Below, piece by piece: positions 37,001 through 50,417 of a stretch of DNA of 64,000 nucleotides (its first letter is position 1; each line of letters begins with the position of its first letter). A model generated the notes under the pieces. The model searched no databases, was not told the origin of the DNA, and worked only from the letters and a program-made list of their open reading frames with translations. Both the position numbers and the translations under genes were made by a program. The DNA is from Oehlia diaphana (lineage: Eukaryota > Glomeromycota > Glomeromycetes > Glomerales > Glomeraceae), in the NCBI GenBank assembly GCA_003833135.1, contig QZLH01000458.1, forward strand, positions 1 through 64,000, written 5' to 3'.

Positions 37001-39619
37001 TTCTCGAAGAACTTTTTCCATCGCATAAAATGAAATGAAAGTTTTTCCCGATGAAGTTGGACAACAAATTAATGCAGATTCGTTTTTATCAATTACATCT
37101 AAAACCTTAACTTGCCAATCATCTAATAAAAAAATTACATATGTTAAAATTTCTTATATATCATTTTTTTTTTATTTTTAAAAAAAAAAAAATTACCTGG
37201 CTTGAATGGAACTCTAGGATCATCCATCGAATTTGTATTTCGATCCATTAAATGACCCGCGTATAACATTTGAAATCTAGCGTCAGACATTTCAATAGAT
37301 AAATCGATCGAGTCTTCAGGTAAATTAAAATCAAACGATGTGAGATTTTCATTATTTTCATTGTTTTCATTTGAAACTTTAATATTTCTTTCCAAATTGT
37401 TTTTACAGTTGGTAAATTTAAGTCGATTTAAAACTTTAATTAAATTTTCCTTCCGCTTGTCATCCAAATAATTTGGAAAATTTTGTACTATATAAAATAC
37501 TTGACGCAATATTTCTACAGGAATTATCCAGTCATTTTTCACGTTAAATGTTTTACAATGTTCGGCCCAAAGTTCGATCAAGAATTCCAATTTCTTGAAT
37601 TGACCTCTAAACATAGTAAATGGATGTGTGATTTTGTCTTTTTTTTCAAGTTTGTTATCCAAAAGAATAATTTTTTCTTTTATATTTTTAACTTTTAAAA
37701 TTTCTTCCAATGCCTTATCAAGACATTTTTCAGAAAGTTCCAAGGAATTTTGTAACCTTCCTTTTTCAATTTTCCTTTTTGCCTTTATTGCACAAGTAGA
37801 TATTTTTTTAACTCCTGATGGTTTTCCAATTGATCTTGTCATTATTATGTTTTGTGTATAGTATCCTTGTGTTCCATTTAATGAAGCCGCATATCTTTCT
37901 AAGTATCTCGCAAATTTCTGATATTCTTTTCGCTCAAAAGGATTCTTACTTTTATTGAAATGGGAATGGGAATCTGATCTATTTGTAACAATGATCGGTT
38001 TTGTAGAATGCCAATGTGTGACATCATCATAATAAACGTTCCCAATTAATCCATATTGACATTTATCAATTTTTACATTTGAATCTTCGGGAATCTTCAA
38101 ATTCATATCTTCAAAATATTCTTCAAAAAACTCATGTTTAAATGGAAGAAGTTTTGCCTCTCGGTTATCGACCGATGATCTTGAATTAATTTCTATGATA
38201 TTTTCAATTTGGGAATTTTCTTTAAAAATTTCAACATAATCGATATCTAAAGAATTAAGCCCATTTTTTTCACAAAATCGGCTTAGAAGATTCCAACACG
38301 CATCAAATTGTTGTTTAATTTCATTAGGAAGATCATTAAAATTTAGCACTTCATCATATCGACATTGGATTAAGGACGCAAAAAGTCGTGTATCTATAAA
38401 ATCATAAAGATTATTGTTCTTTATATTTTGAGTTGCCTGAAGAAAAATTTCACTCCTATAAACTTTAGCACTATAAGCATAAAAATTTTGAAGGAAAGCT
38501 TCAACCATATTTCCATTGCTAACAGGTTGTGCAGCTCTTAATTTTAAAGGAAGATAATCCAAAAGAATAACATGAAGTAAAAATATTTTCGCTAAATATT
38601 GAAAATCTCGATTATCATTATTATTGCACAAAACTCCCGTCAATGATAATAAAATGAGCACGATCCTTTTCCCACCATTTGACCATACGTATGAACATTC
38701 TTGAGAAGTTAATAAATCTTTGTTCAATTTTGTTAATTTGAAATTTTCAACAGGACCTTTAAACCAATTTGATTTTTCATCGTATACTTCAAGTGCTTTC
38801 ATAATTAAATTTTTAATAACATTTGACTTCTCTTGAGCTTCGTTATTTGAATTAGTACCTCTTTCAAATACATAAGCATGTGCACGTGAATCTCTAAACT
38901 CCATTCCAGGTAAAAGTGCGACAGGCTTATCTCTGTCGTGAAGTGAAAAGAACATAAATGCACGTAACACGATAGTCAATTTTAAAGAGTTTTTTGTTGC
39001 AATTTTAGAAATTGATTTATCAATTTCTTCATCATTATAATTGTCCTTTTCTGCTTTAATTCCTAAATGCTCTGTTGAGCCATCACCAGTTAAAATAAAT
39101 GACGGTTGCATGTTGTCTAAATAATTCTTCCATTCTTCAGTCCACCAATCTTTAAATTCATAGACCGGAATTTTTGTATTAGATTTTAAGTGATCAATAA
39201 TAATTTCTCTTGCAATTCGTAATATTGGTCGATTATTCCATATAGATTTATGGACATCAAAAAAAGCGATATGAAAAACGCATTCACGTTCTTTGAATTT
39301 TTTAAGAAGATTTTCGATCAAATAAGTTAAAGCCAAAAATTGACCTCCACTAATAGTTTGACCAAAATTAAGTAAGTCGGTTTTAGGATCATATATGAAC
39401 TTAAAAATTAAACTATCACCCTCTATTACGAACAATTCGCTACCTATAATTATGAATATAAAATTTTTAGCATAAATCATAAATCATAAATCATAATTAT
39501 AATTATATATTTATATTATATTTACCTCCAAAATCACCGACAAGATCAATATATTTATAACGGCACTTGTTGTACCATTCACTTAACCAATGTTCGTTTT
39601 TATTATCTTCTTCGTTCAT
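34069..39619 (-). CDS. DDX60-like Ski2-family DExH-box RNA helicase, copy 1 (five exons)
   Basis: Read on the minus strand as five exons: 39619-39526, 39443-37197, 37122-36743, 36649-34349, 34257-34069. All introns are GT-AG (82, 74, 93 and 90 bases) and phases agree, giving 1736 residues, close to human DDX60 length. The start is the ATG at 39619 (MNEE...). Helicase motifs: Walker A PTSSGKT with K807; motif Ia APTKALVNQ; motif II DEVH at 906-909, split by intron 3 between DE and VH; SAT at 935-937; motif V ATGSLALGIN near 1285; motif VI QMSGRSGRRG from 1327. Between motifs III and IV lies a Lys/Glu-rich linker. The N-terminal ~780 residues match the DDX60-type region (FVIEGDSLI). The short last exon is a charged helix. 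The protein should be an ATP-dependent RNA helicase; in animals DDX60 is an antiviral RNA factor, but the fungal role is unknown. No frameshift or stop is seen. Confidence 0.93.
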
Positions 39620-39641
39620 GGTTAATAATTTTTATTTTTCT

Positions 39642-39752
<111 letters not shown>

Positions 39753-40395
39753 CGCTAAGGATTTTTTTTTTCCAGATCAAGGATCTTTTTATTCGCTAGA
39801 AAAAAAAATTTTAGATTTTTTTCTGAATTTTTTTGTAAACGACGAAAATAAAACAATTGCATAATTCGAGTGTTTAAATAGAAACGTTAAAATAAAATAT
39901 ATTACCATATTGATAAACAATTAATAAACACACCTTTGCTTTTTATTTTTGCCTTTTATAATTTCTTTTATGATACCTTCCTTATTTGACTTCTATGATT
40001 TCATTTTATGATTTCCTTAAGAAGTTATCAATGACAATTGACCGCAGTAGGAGCCGGCAGAAAGCATTATAAAAATTTGGCGATTAATTACTCTATTTGA
40101 AAAACATGAATATGATGTCAACTTTTTTTGATTTTAGAAATTCGGGCTAAGGTCTTAAAAAAGCAATATTTTTATATATGCATACATGCTTTATTGTCTT
40201 ATTGTCCGGATACCAGAATATCCGGTGATGTCTAAAAATGTCGAAAACCATATCTAAAAATGACAAACATTCAAAATTATCGGGTTCATGCTGTCTTCAT
40301 TATTATTCCACATTATCGAGCTCAATGTATGCTATATCTCGACATATCTTAATTTAAATATAATGATATAAAAATCCAAATATTTTTAGCTGTAT

Positions 40396-40743
40396 ATGAC
40401 ATATTATTCATTAATAAATTTTTATAAAAAAAAGTCATCGAAGGCTTTTAAAAATCCTCCAAATACTTTTGTAGGTATCATATTAAAGTTCTTTAAAATT
40501 CGGAAATTATGTTGGAAACGTGGTTTTAAGAATTTTACGCAGCAGAAAATTCTATTTAACAATAACACAATAACAATAAGATTATTATTGCACGAAAATG
40601 GTTATAATTTGCGTGATATGACGTACAACGGAAAAGGAATGAATATTCCGACTAAAATAAATATAAAATTGATCGACACAAAGGACGCTTCAAAGTTTAG
40701 GCATAAAAAAGGTCCGAGCTCGAAATTGTACGAAAACAAATAG
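40396..40743 (+). CDS. Basic hypothetical protein or terminal exon, 115 residues
   Basis: Open frame of 115 residues with 20 or more lysines and arginines. It runs from MTYYSLINFYKKK through LCWKRGFKNFTQQK to a hydrophilic C-terminus ending SKFRHKKGPSSKLYENK. A TTTTTAG just before the start (ends at 40389) could be a splice acceptor, so the frame could be a last exon. The second half is richer in G and C than the surrounding DNA and looks more protein-like than the first. No motif I can name. It lies 776 bases from the start of helicase copy 1, on the other strand, and could share a divergent promoter region with it. Confidence 0.4.
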   Translation: MTYYSLINFYKKKSSKAFKNPPNTFVGIILKFFKIRKLCWKRGFKNFTQQKILFNNNTITIRLLLHENGYNLRDMTYNGKGMNIPTKINIKLIDTKDASKFRHKKGPSSKLYENK

Positions 40744-41731
40744 TATAATTTATTTTAATTCGTATTTAATACATTCATACACTCATATATATAATTTTTT
40801 GTACAATTAGTTAGTTATTTATTATTTTATGTATAATGTGTGATCCTCTCATAGTCCTTTTGCATAGTACGCGTTATTGAACTATGAAGGACTGTAATAC
40901 AAAAACATTTAAGTAAACTCTTTAAAAGTTAATTAGAAAGTTTACCCCTAAATATTCTAAAATTAATTTTTTTTTGTTTGTTACATTCTTAATTGAACTT
41001 AAAATAAATTAACGGTATCCAAATTCGTAAAAAAAGAATTGAGACACATGATTGGCTTTTTTTCTCATTCAAGTAAAATTATACAAATTTTAAAGTAAGG
41101 GTAAAATTTCATTATAATTACCAAATAATAAGAATTAATATTAAAACTCATGATTAATATAATAACCATAAAAATTCATTAAGTTCTACTAGTAGACTTC
41201 TAGCTAAATTAATCCTACATACAATGAAATGTTCTTTGTATTTTGCTATATTATTTTTTTTTTTTTTTGTTTACATATCTGAAAAAAGAAATTATTTATT
41301 GAAGATTTCTATTTTTAAACAAAATTAAATCATTTAATAGTTAGATCTTTAAGTTCTTTGTTAGATTTGTAACATTAATGAAGAAAGTCGCACAAATCTT
41401 TTGAACTATTATGATTATTTCGTGTAAAAAAACCGATTACAATTGATTTTATTGGTGCAATTAATTAGAATCTTTTCGCGAAAATTATTAAAGAATTTTA
41501 CTTACAATAATAATAAAAAGGTTAATATGATTGATTACTAATTAATTTATAATTTTTATAAAAAGCTAAAAAATTCTTTTTTTGTGAAAGAAGTTAAATA
41601 GTATCAAACTTACTCATATTAAACGTTTTTCAAAGTATCGAGTTATAAGCTCATACCATCGATTTCCTTGCTAAGATAAAAAACTTAATATAACAAAATT
41701 CATCATATTCATCTATTCATCTATTCATCAA

Positions 41732-41962
41732 ATGTCGTCTATACGAAGAACACGCAGAACATCAAGATTTTTAAGTAATGTAACACAAACCCGTGTTTCA
41801 AGAATTCGCTTGAAGAGCAATGCTCATACTATTGACCAGATCGCTAGAATTACTACACGACAAATTTCAAATAATCCTCTAGAAAATAATTTCTATAATG
41901 GAACGAACTTTGATGAAAACAAAAGTTTCGAAAATTTGATTTTACCCATTGGACATTATTGA
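41732..41962 (+). CDS. Small protein A of a 76-residue paralogue pair
   Basis: Intronless ATG-started frame of 76 residues. The first ~28 residues are Arg/Ser/Thr-rich (RRTRRTSRF). The rest holds a conserved core: TIDQIARITTRQISNN, NFYNGTNF and FENLILPIG. The same core recurs in the frame at 43469-43699, which is also 76 residues and also begins MSS. Conservation of protein rather than flanking DNA, equal length and the shared C-terminal position argue for two real genes. No signal peptide or membrane segment. It lies between the two DDX60-like helicases on the opposite strand. I do not recognise the family and assign no function. Confidence 0.6.
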   Translation: MSSIRRTRRTSRFLSNVTQTRVSRIRLKSNAHTIDQIARITTRQISNNPLENNFYNGTNFDENKSFENLILPIGHY

Positions 41963-43468
41963 TTATTATTGCAAAATTTACTTGTCAAATTCGTCTAAAA
42001 ACAATCATTCAATGATCCAAATTGCAAAGAATTTAATGAATATCCATCTTTTATTTCTCTTTATAATTGCATTTCATATAATATATTTTGATATAACCTA
42101 TTGATAGAACATATTTGTGATATTAGAACCTATATTTAATAACAAAATTTTTTGACAACATATTTATTTATAAGCAACTGAAAATGTTGGCCAGAGATAA
42201 CTGATCTCTTTTATTAGTTTTTAATATGATTTTTATCTTAATTTTTGGGGTACGTACTGGGTACGTGATATGTGATGCTGCATAACACTATAATTTTTGT
42301 TCGCACTGGCCAAAATTACGGACATAGTAGTTGTGTTACAAATTTTGATCAACCAATGAATATTAAAGTACACGCAAATTTTTTTCCAGATTAATATCTG
42401 ATGTGTTTAAAATATTTTTTTTTTTATTTTAATTTTAAATTAACGTTTTGTTTATAAAAAATAGTGTTACTGTAATGATCCACATGATATTCTTTGTTAC
42501 GTAGTTTAATTTTCAACATACAAAAAAAAAAAGATATTCTTAAATATCACAGATAACATAAATTTCTTTGTTTATTGTGATCTACAATCTGTGAAAGAAA
42601 TCTCGTAAATAATAAATGGCGGTGACAAATTGTCTACAAATAGCAAATTTATGATATCATGGTACGACTTATGCAGTTTTTTTTTTTGACTTGATTTTGT
42701 TTGGTGAATGTAAAAAAAAAAATACAAAGAATGATTTGTTTTCATATAACCATCTTTGTCAATTTCTTCATATATATTATATTATATTCAATAATAAAAA
42801 AAAAAATCCCAAATAATAAAACGCGTTTCTTATGAATAATGATTGTATAAAAATATACTAGTAGGTAAAGTGGCTAAATATGTACAATATTGTACAGAAA
42901 CAAATGTGTTCTTATTGCACTTATTAGCTGGTTATATGACTATATGCCCTGTTTAAAAAGCATATATTGCCATATAACATGTATCTTCATAATAATCCGA
43001 GTTCTTAATTTACAGTTTTAAAATAATGTTTAATACTTAGTACGTTTTGTACGAAGCCCTTGGATCATCAAATACAGGAAGTAAAGTCACATTTGATATT
43101 ATATCTTCGTAAAAAGGCGTCAGAACATATAAACACTCAAATAATGAGATTTTGTTCCTTTGAAACTCTTCCTGTTTTGGATAGACTGATAAGGCTACTT
43201 TTCAATCTTCATCAGATTCTTGATAAACATCGGACGAATGATGATATTTTTTCTCCGACCACATTAGTTCATTGACAACTAAATTCATGTATATCAAAGA
43301 AAATTATATGAACATTTAAAGCAATTGAAAAAGTCTTCAGTAATTTCAATTGTACGTGTATTTACACAACATACTTAAAGAAAGTAAAATTTTTTATAAA
43401 TGTTTTAAAAAAATTCCTTGAGTGGGACAATTTCAATTCCTCATCAAAAAAAAACATTTTTTATTCAA

Positions 43469-43699
43469 ATGTCATCAAGAGATTGTGATCAAACAACTAA
43501 CAGTATGTCGGCAAATAATGCAAATAATATAAGCAATGTTCGCTTAATCGATAATTCTGATACAATTAACCGAATTGCTCGACTAACTACACCCCAAATT
43601 ACGAATAATTCTTTCGGAAATAATTTATTTAATGGAACAAGTTTTAGCGATGACAATAGTTTCGTATCTCTAATTTTACCTGCTGGAGTTTCATCTTAA
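43469..43699 (+). CDS. Small protein B of a 76-residue paralogue pair
   Basis: Frame of 76 residues from the ATG at 43469; the open frame extends 17 codons further upstream, but only to a TTG, and its paralogue at 41732 starts with the same MSS. The N-terminus is Asn/Ser-rich and acidic-neutral, unlike the arginine-rich N-terminus of protein A. The core aligns without gaps: TINRIARLTTPQITNN, NLFNGTSF, FVSLILPAG. About half the ~50 core residues are identical by eye, with conservative changes elsewhere (I/L, Y/F, S/T). No known domain, signal peptide or membrane segment. Function unknown. Confidence 0.6.
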   Translation: MSSRDCDQTTNSMSANNANNISNVRLIDNSDTINRIARLTTPQITNNSFGNNLFNGTSFSDDNSFVSLILPAGVSS

Positions 43700-44067
43700 A
43701 GCAAGCTTTTGTCGTTTATTTCATAAGATTATTTATGGTTACTATTTATCAGTATTTTAAGATTTATTAGTAGTAAATATATGAATTTTTTTTTTAAGAT
43801 TATATTTAAGCTTAACAATTATTTTAACATATGTGTTTACATGGTATTCTCTCTTTCCTCCGCACTTCTCGCATTTCTGATATTTTCTTAATTTTTGTCC
43901 TATTATCAACATGACTTCCTTTTCTATATTATCTTTCGTTACAATTTTCTTATTTATTGATTATTTCAGTCTAAACACAAAGTTTTCTCCTTTTTTATTT
44001 CTTTAATATAGAATAAAATAACTAGACATAAATCAAATTATAAATAAATTGATTTATATCCAGAATA

Positions 44068-44202
44068 ATGTCTCAACCAATCACATGTGTTCCTTCCAAC
44101 GACCGTGTGGATAAATACAACTTATTCGTTCTTATTATTGTAACAGTAATAATTTTGGTGTATTTTTTTTATCTAAATATAATAATGGTTCATCTTCTCT
44201 AA
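44068..44202 (+). CDS. Possible 44-residue single-span membrane micropeptide
   Basis: ATG-started frame MSQPITCVPSNDRVDKYN followed by a ~20-residue hydrophobic stretch (FVLIIVTVIILVYFFYL) and a short tail. The topology would be that of a single-pass or tail-anchored peptide. Too short for statistical support in A+T-rich DNA, where T-rich codons give hydrophobic runs by chance. It is listed because the start context and polar head are coherent. Confidence 0.25.
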   Translation: MSQPITCVPSNDRVDKYNLFVLIIVTVIILVYFFYLNIIMVHLL

Positions 44203-44242
44203 AAGACTCAGCTTCAATGATATTTTTTTTTTTTTTCGATGA

Positions 44243-44449
44243 ATAACAATTAATGTAGTGAGATTATACATTCCAATCCTAGCTACATTCTCACTTGTCG
44301 TCCTTGTATTTTATTGTGTACATTTTTGTTTGATCGTATTTGTTATAACTAGACTCTATAAAAAATTTTTTAGAAAATTGATAAATTTTCCCCAGAAAAT
44401 TTTTATAGGAGATCGGATTAGATGGCATGTAATGGTTCTTAATATATAA
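44243..44449 (+). other. Hydrophobic open frame without ATG, possible exon
   Basis: Open frame with two hydrophobic stretches (YIPILATFSLVVLVFYCV and FCLIVFVITRLY) then a basic tail. It has no ATG; the first possible initiator is GTG at 44258. An ATGTAG acceptor-like site at 44252-44257 would make it an exon, but I found no splice joining it in frame to the micropeptide at 44068. Confidence 0.18.
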
Positions 44450-47248
44450 ATGCAAAAGAGTATAATAATTCCATTTTTTTTACAAGAAATAATATAATAG
44501 GGAGATTGAGAAATAAATCTCTTTTTTTCAAAACAAAAGAAATAAAACTTTTAGGCGAATAAATACTTTTTTTTTTTTTTCGTCGAATATTCATTAGTAG
44601 ATCAATTAAAATATAATTAGTTTTTATTGGCTTTGTTTTAATTAGTATATTATTTAGTACGACTAAATATCATCTTATTGTTAAAAGAATTTTCCGTACC
44701 GAGAGAATTTTTAATGATGATGAAGATTTTACGGTTTATTGTTTCAGGTTAAATTTTAATACATAATATACATAGTATATTTTAAAAAGTTGATCAACAT
44801 GTAATCTCCGGAGAAAATGATCATTTATCGGAGTTTTTCAGAAAATTTTTTTTTTTTTTTTTACCAAATGAGGTGGTATTTACAAAGCTAGATAAGTAAT
44901 AATGAAAAAAGGCGAATATTGTATCATCATTGCCAAGAAAATTATTAAGTAATCATCCAATGGTGTAAAAAGTCGCAATCATTCAAAAATTACTATTATA
45001 GGTAAATGGAAATATGGAGATACTTGAAAGAAAGAATTTCTCAACTTGATTCACATTATTAGATTTATAAATCTTAGGAAACTTATAAAATCCTTTCATA
45101 AAATTTTAAAGGAAATACTCTCATTCATCATATCAATACAAAATTACATCCGTTCATTTAATAGTAATTCCAAATAATAATTATATATAACTAACTATAT
45201 CACAGTATCAAATGTCATAAGTAATATTATAGAATATGCTAGAACTTTGGGCGTTTCAATTTAGCGTGTGTAGCAGCTAACTATAAATATAAAAATTAAA
45301 TCCCGTTTATTGATACGCAAATTTCGTATATACATCATGAGTTTTGTCATCTTAAGATAAAATAATAACAAAAGTTACACCGGCTAATAAAAGCTAAAAA
45401 ATGCACATGTACTGTACATGTGTACAAGGACTTCAACTCTTAATAGCATCATGATCAAAAAAAAAAAATTTGAATTTTGAAATAAATCCTAAGATATTAA
45501 GCTATTAGCGATCTCCGAATGTCACGTGAAGTGTAGTTACGTAATTAGATCATTTAAACTTATTAATTTAAAGAATTGAAGTTAAATAAATTAGTAATCC
45601 CGAATATCTTATTATTAATTACCCATGATATTATCTTACTAAATAAATTGAACGCCGAGAATGATTATCAATCGATGATTATAACGTTTAAAAATTTCGC
45701 TATTAAGTGACAATCTGCCCACGTCTTTCACGCCTTTCTTCAGTAAATAAATAAAAAAAAATTATTTACAAAGATAGAAAGCTTCATTCGGTCTGAAATA
45801 ATAAACAAATCAATGCATGAAATCTAAAAGCGTTCTATGTAATTATAAATAGGCGGTAAAAGTATTTCAAGTTTTTTTTTCAAATCTCATGAAGCTTTCA
45901 GAAAATAAGGAGATATAACGGAAATATTCGAATAAATTGTTTACAAGTTATTATTCTTTATTATTCTTTTAAAGTTTTGTTACGATAATAATAAAAACAA
46001 AATAAATTTGGCATTAGCTCAACTGTTGTATTTGCAATAAACAATATGATTGGTGAGCGTAGCTCACATTAACTGTTAACTTACTAGTGACGAATTGTAC
46101 TAACATAAATTACCAAACAGTATTAAAGTGCCATATGCTAACAAACGGCTTTATGGAGATTTCACAGCGTAATTTTTAGATTTATTAAAATATTAAGCAA
46201 GTTGCTACTAGTATTATATAATATAATTAACTATGTTCGCTTTTTTTTTATAATTCCACACTTTGATCGGCTCCCATAAGACTGAATAGAATGTTTTTAA
46301 ACTTTGCTCTTTATTTCATTACTTTTTTCTAATAGTATACAAAATATATTTGAAATTCCTGAATATTCATACTTCCTCCAAAAATAAACCTTTCCAAGAA
46401 TTATAGCAATTTTGTCCCACATTATAAACGAGCTCAACTGGTATTACGTGCAAAAAAGGGTGCTTATCTTCGGGACTTAAATAATATATATTTCATGGGG
46501 GTTGTAAATAATAATAGGGTTTCCCTTCCCAGGGTAATCCCCTGGAGCGTGTCACTTATTAAATTTAATATGGGATAACTATTAACTATTTTAACTATTT
46601 TAAACTAAAATTAGACAACTTCCGACTATCTATATGAGACCATCAAAAATTAGTATGAAGGTAATCATGAGTGACACTTAGTACGACGGTATTAATTCGT
46701 AAAACCTGTATTATTTGTAATATATAATACTCATCAAAAAAAAGAGAAAAATTCCGCAATTATATTTGTATATTTATATTTCCTACCTTGTGAAGATTTG
46801 AACGTTTAAATCACGGAAGATTAATCTCGTACGTTCCAGTAGAAATACATATCAGGGAGAGAAAGGAGCATAAAAGTGTGATCAAATTACATTAATTGAA
46901 ATTGTTCAATAACATGGTTCGTAGTAATATAGTAGATTCAAAAAATTTTACATCGGGGTGTCCCTGTTACTATTGAATCATTGACGCTGTATTAGAAATT
47001 CACCTTCATAAACAACGATTCCACTAAATTTGCCAATGAAAGTTCTCGAATATATTAACATTTATACATAAAAAAAATATTCTTATAAAAGATACACTAA
47101 TCTTAATATATATGATACTATAAATAGTACTTGTCTACTTGCTAAGAAAAAAATAATTTTTTTTCGTTATCGTTAATAGACTCACTATATTTATTCTATT
47201 TTGATATTACTCATAAGGTTTTGTCAATACCACTTATAACCATGACAT
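44450..47248. other. Intergenic DNA downstream of helicase copy 2
   Basis: Homopolymer runs, short palindromes (CCAGGGTAATCCCCTGG near 46528) and no credible gene on either strand. Confidence 0.4.
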
Positions 47249-50200
47249 TTAGGCCCAAATACGGAAGAATTGTTCTTCAAAGCGTGTTCGAACCATTTCA
47301 AACCCTTCAAGAACACAGTTTTCTTTCACAAATAAGGTCTTATCTAATTCTAATTTACCTATTTCTTCAATCCTAGTTTTTAAAGAACTAACTATTGACA
47401 AAAGAATCAAATGAAAATCCTTTAAGACCTAAAAAAAAGGTAAAAATTAAAAATTATTATGATTATAAAAATACGTGAATTATTTTTTTACACGGGTTAT
47501 TAATACGTACTTGCCAAACTTCACCACGCCTTATTCCATTTGATTCAACAAGGGCAATTTCTTGACCATGAGAGAAAAAATCACTTATATATGCATTTAT
47601 ATTTTCATCCGTTTTAATAAAAGGTATACTATGAAGATCCAAATATATTTCACTATGAATATGACTAGTTAAATCTTCTAAATTCATAAAAATATCACCT
47701 AAAGAACTACATAAAGCAATAAAAGGTGATCGAGCAACAAATGAAATCGCCATTGATTCAATTTTAGAAATTAAAGGATCTTCCTTTAACAAAATTTGAT
47801 CCATAGACTTAGGAGGGATTTCGATTAATGATAGGGGTAAGGTATTATCAAGTCTCAACTTAGAATTATTGTTTCTCGCGAAAGTTACAACGTAATCAGT
47901 ATAAATATTTAAAATACGTTCATTATGATTTTTTAAAATATCATTGACATCTTTCGGTAAAGGAGGTAAGATAACTTTAGAAGGATATTTTGGATTTCGA
48001 CATTCACCTCCAGATATCTTGCGCAATTTAGCTCTTTTAAACAGATGGGAAAGAATTAAAATCAATTCACCCATTACTTTTTCTTTTACTTGTAAAGAGT
48101 CTGTTCCCAATTTTGAACAAATTTCGTGAAATACACCATGTTTAAATAAAACAGAAAATGCGAAATTACTTGGTTCTACATAATATAAGTGGGAGACCAT
48201 AGCTGATAGATTAATCAAATTGCCATTTTGATCTAAAAGATTTTCACGCATCAAGTATTCTATGGAAAATCTTAAGTGATGCTTAATTTGTTCAGATAAA
48301 TATTCTTTACCAAGACAAAAAAAGGATTCACTGAATAACCCTTTGATAGCATTTTTGGCATAATTATAATCATCCACATTCTGATTCTTACATTGATTAA
48401 GAAGATTAAAAGAACGTAAAACAAGAGTTGTCGTCAAAGGAAAATGTCCTGAAAGGCTTGGTAATCCTGACATAAGAAGTCTTATAATCTTCGTTAGGGG
48501 TATGCCAAAAAATATTACATGACCTATAGGGTCAAATCCTCTTCTTCCCGATCTTCCGGACATTTGTCTGTATTGTAAAGCAGTAAGAAAAATTGAATCT
48601 CCAACAAATACCACTGTTTTGCAAGGCATATTTATGCCAAGAGCTAAAGAACCAGTTGCAATTATAACTCGTAAATGACGACGTCTGAAGAGAATTTCAA
48701 CCGCGCTTAAATATTTTTTAGGAAGACCAGCATGATGTACTCCGATACCTCTTTCCAGTGCTATCAATAATTTGGAATTTCCTCCCATTTTTCGACGTGC
48801 ATTTTCTATTAAATTTTCAAATTCTTCTGAAGGGACTTGATATTTTCGATTTACGAAAGTAAAATCAGGATCATGTGCTTCCCAATCAAAAATTGTCGGA
48901 ATAGGGATTTCTAGTTCTGGAGGGACTTCGCTTTGTGCGATATCTTCTTTAGTCTTTAAATCTCGTGTTCTCTTTAATTCTTTTTTACGAGCCTTTTCTT
49001 GAGATATTGCTTCTTTCTTTTTTGCTTGATATTCCGGATCACCAGCTCTCTTTGTGTCCTCTGCTAATTCTAATTGTTCCAAAATATGAAGTGCAAGTTC
49101 AACGCATCCTTTTCTATCAAAATGAAACAAAATAGCCGGAAGCTTATCCTGTGCTGAGAGTTCGCATAATAATGGTACAATTCCCTTTTTGAAAAACTCA
49201 TCTCCATAAACATCTAATCCATTGGCTGTTAATTCCAGTTCCGCAAATCCATCTTTAATACCACTCCCTAGTTCTTCAATAGTTGATTTTACTATATTGA
49301 TTGTAGAGTCATCCTTTGCATAATTCGTAAAAGCTTTCTTAAGTTTTTGTTCATATTTATCAGCATCATCTTTGACAATATAACCGATATCTTTAAAATA
49401 TTCATCAGGGTCTAACTTATTAAATCCACTAGGCGGATTATTACCCATATGTTTTTTCATTTCATCCCAAAGTTGAATACATTGAGATGGAACAAGTTTC
49501 ATATCATCAGGTAATCCGTGTTCTTTTAAAATGATCATTGATAAAGAAAATATCGGATTAATGGGAACAATACTTTCTCTTTGCCGTTGCTCTTCTATTG
49601 GATTTACCGTTGTTTCAAGGAGTGAAGTCAATGGAAATCTCGGCAAATATACGTATGGTTGTAAATCTGAAAATCTTTTTGTTGTTTTGATAAGTTTCAT
49701 TGGAGGCCCATGAGCTTTTTTAGACTTAGCCATCCATTTATGAAATATCTCTGGATTCCCAATGGTAGCTGAAAGGGCTAAAATCGGGAGAGATCTGCTT
49801 AACAATAGTAGATGATCATAATATTCACCTCCATCTAATCCAATCATATGGATCTTTTTTATTAAAAATAAAATAGGTTAATTGTAGCGAAAAATAAATA
49901 AATAAATAAATAAATAAATTTTGCGAATAAGTATTCTTTTGACAAGTTTAACTAAATTACATTACCTCGTCAAAAATGATTCTTTTTATATTTCGAGCCC
50001 ACGATGCACGTTGTGGAGATAAAACCAATATTTCAAGCATTTGTGGAATTGTTACAAGAATTTGGCATTTCTCATGATTTTCGCGATATTCTCGAGTATA
50101 TATGCCCCAGGTTGTTTTGTTGCCGTATTTATAATTTTTTTTAAAACGACCATAAATCTCGGCTGTTACTTGATTAACCAAAGCTTTAGTAGGAGCAACA

Positions 50201-50385
50201 TATACTAAAATTCCATCATCACTTTCTCGAAGAACTTTTTCCATCGCGTAGAATGAAATGAAAGTTTTTCCCGACGAAGTTGGACAACAAATTAATGCAG
50301 ATTCGTCTTTATCAATTAAATCTAAAACTTTAACTTGCCATTCATCTAATAAATTACATATTACAGTATTAAAATTACTTAAATC

Positions 50386-50417
<32 letters not shown>

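Noticed and set aside
42187..42313. Possible 127-bp miniature element with TTGGCCAG/CTGGCCAA ends
   Set aside because: Only eight bases match perfectly and no target-site duplication is visible.
43060..43275. A 71-residue plus-strand frame starting at TTG
   Set aside because: No ATG, and the opposite strand is equally open (HHSSDVYQESDED), so direction cannot be decided.
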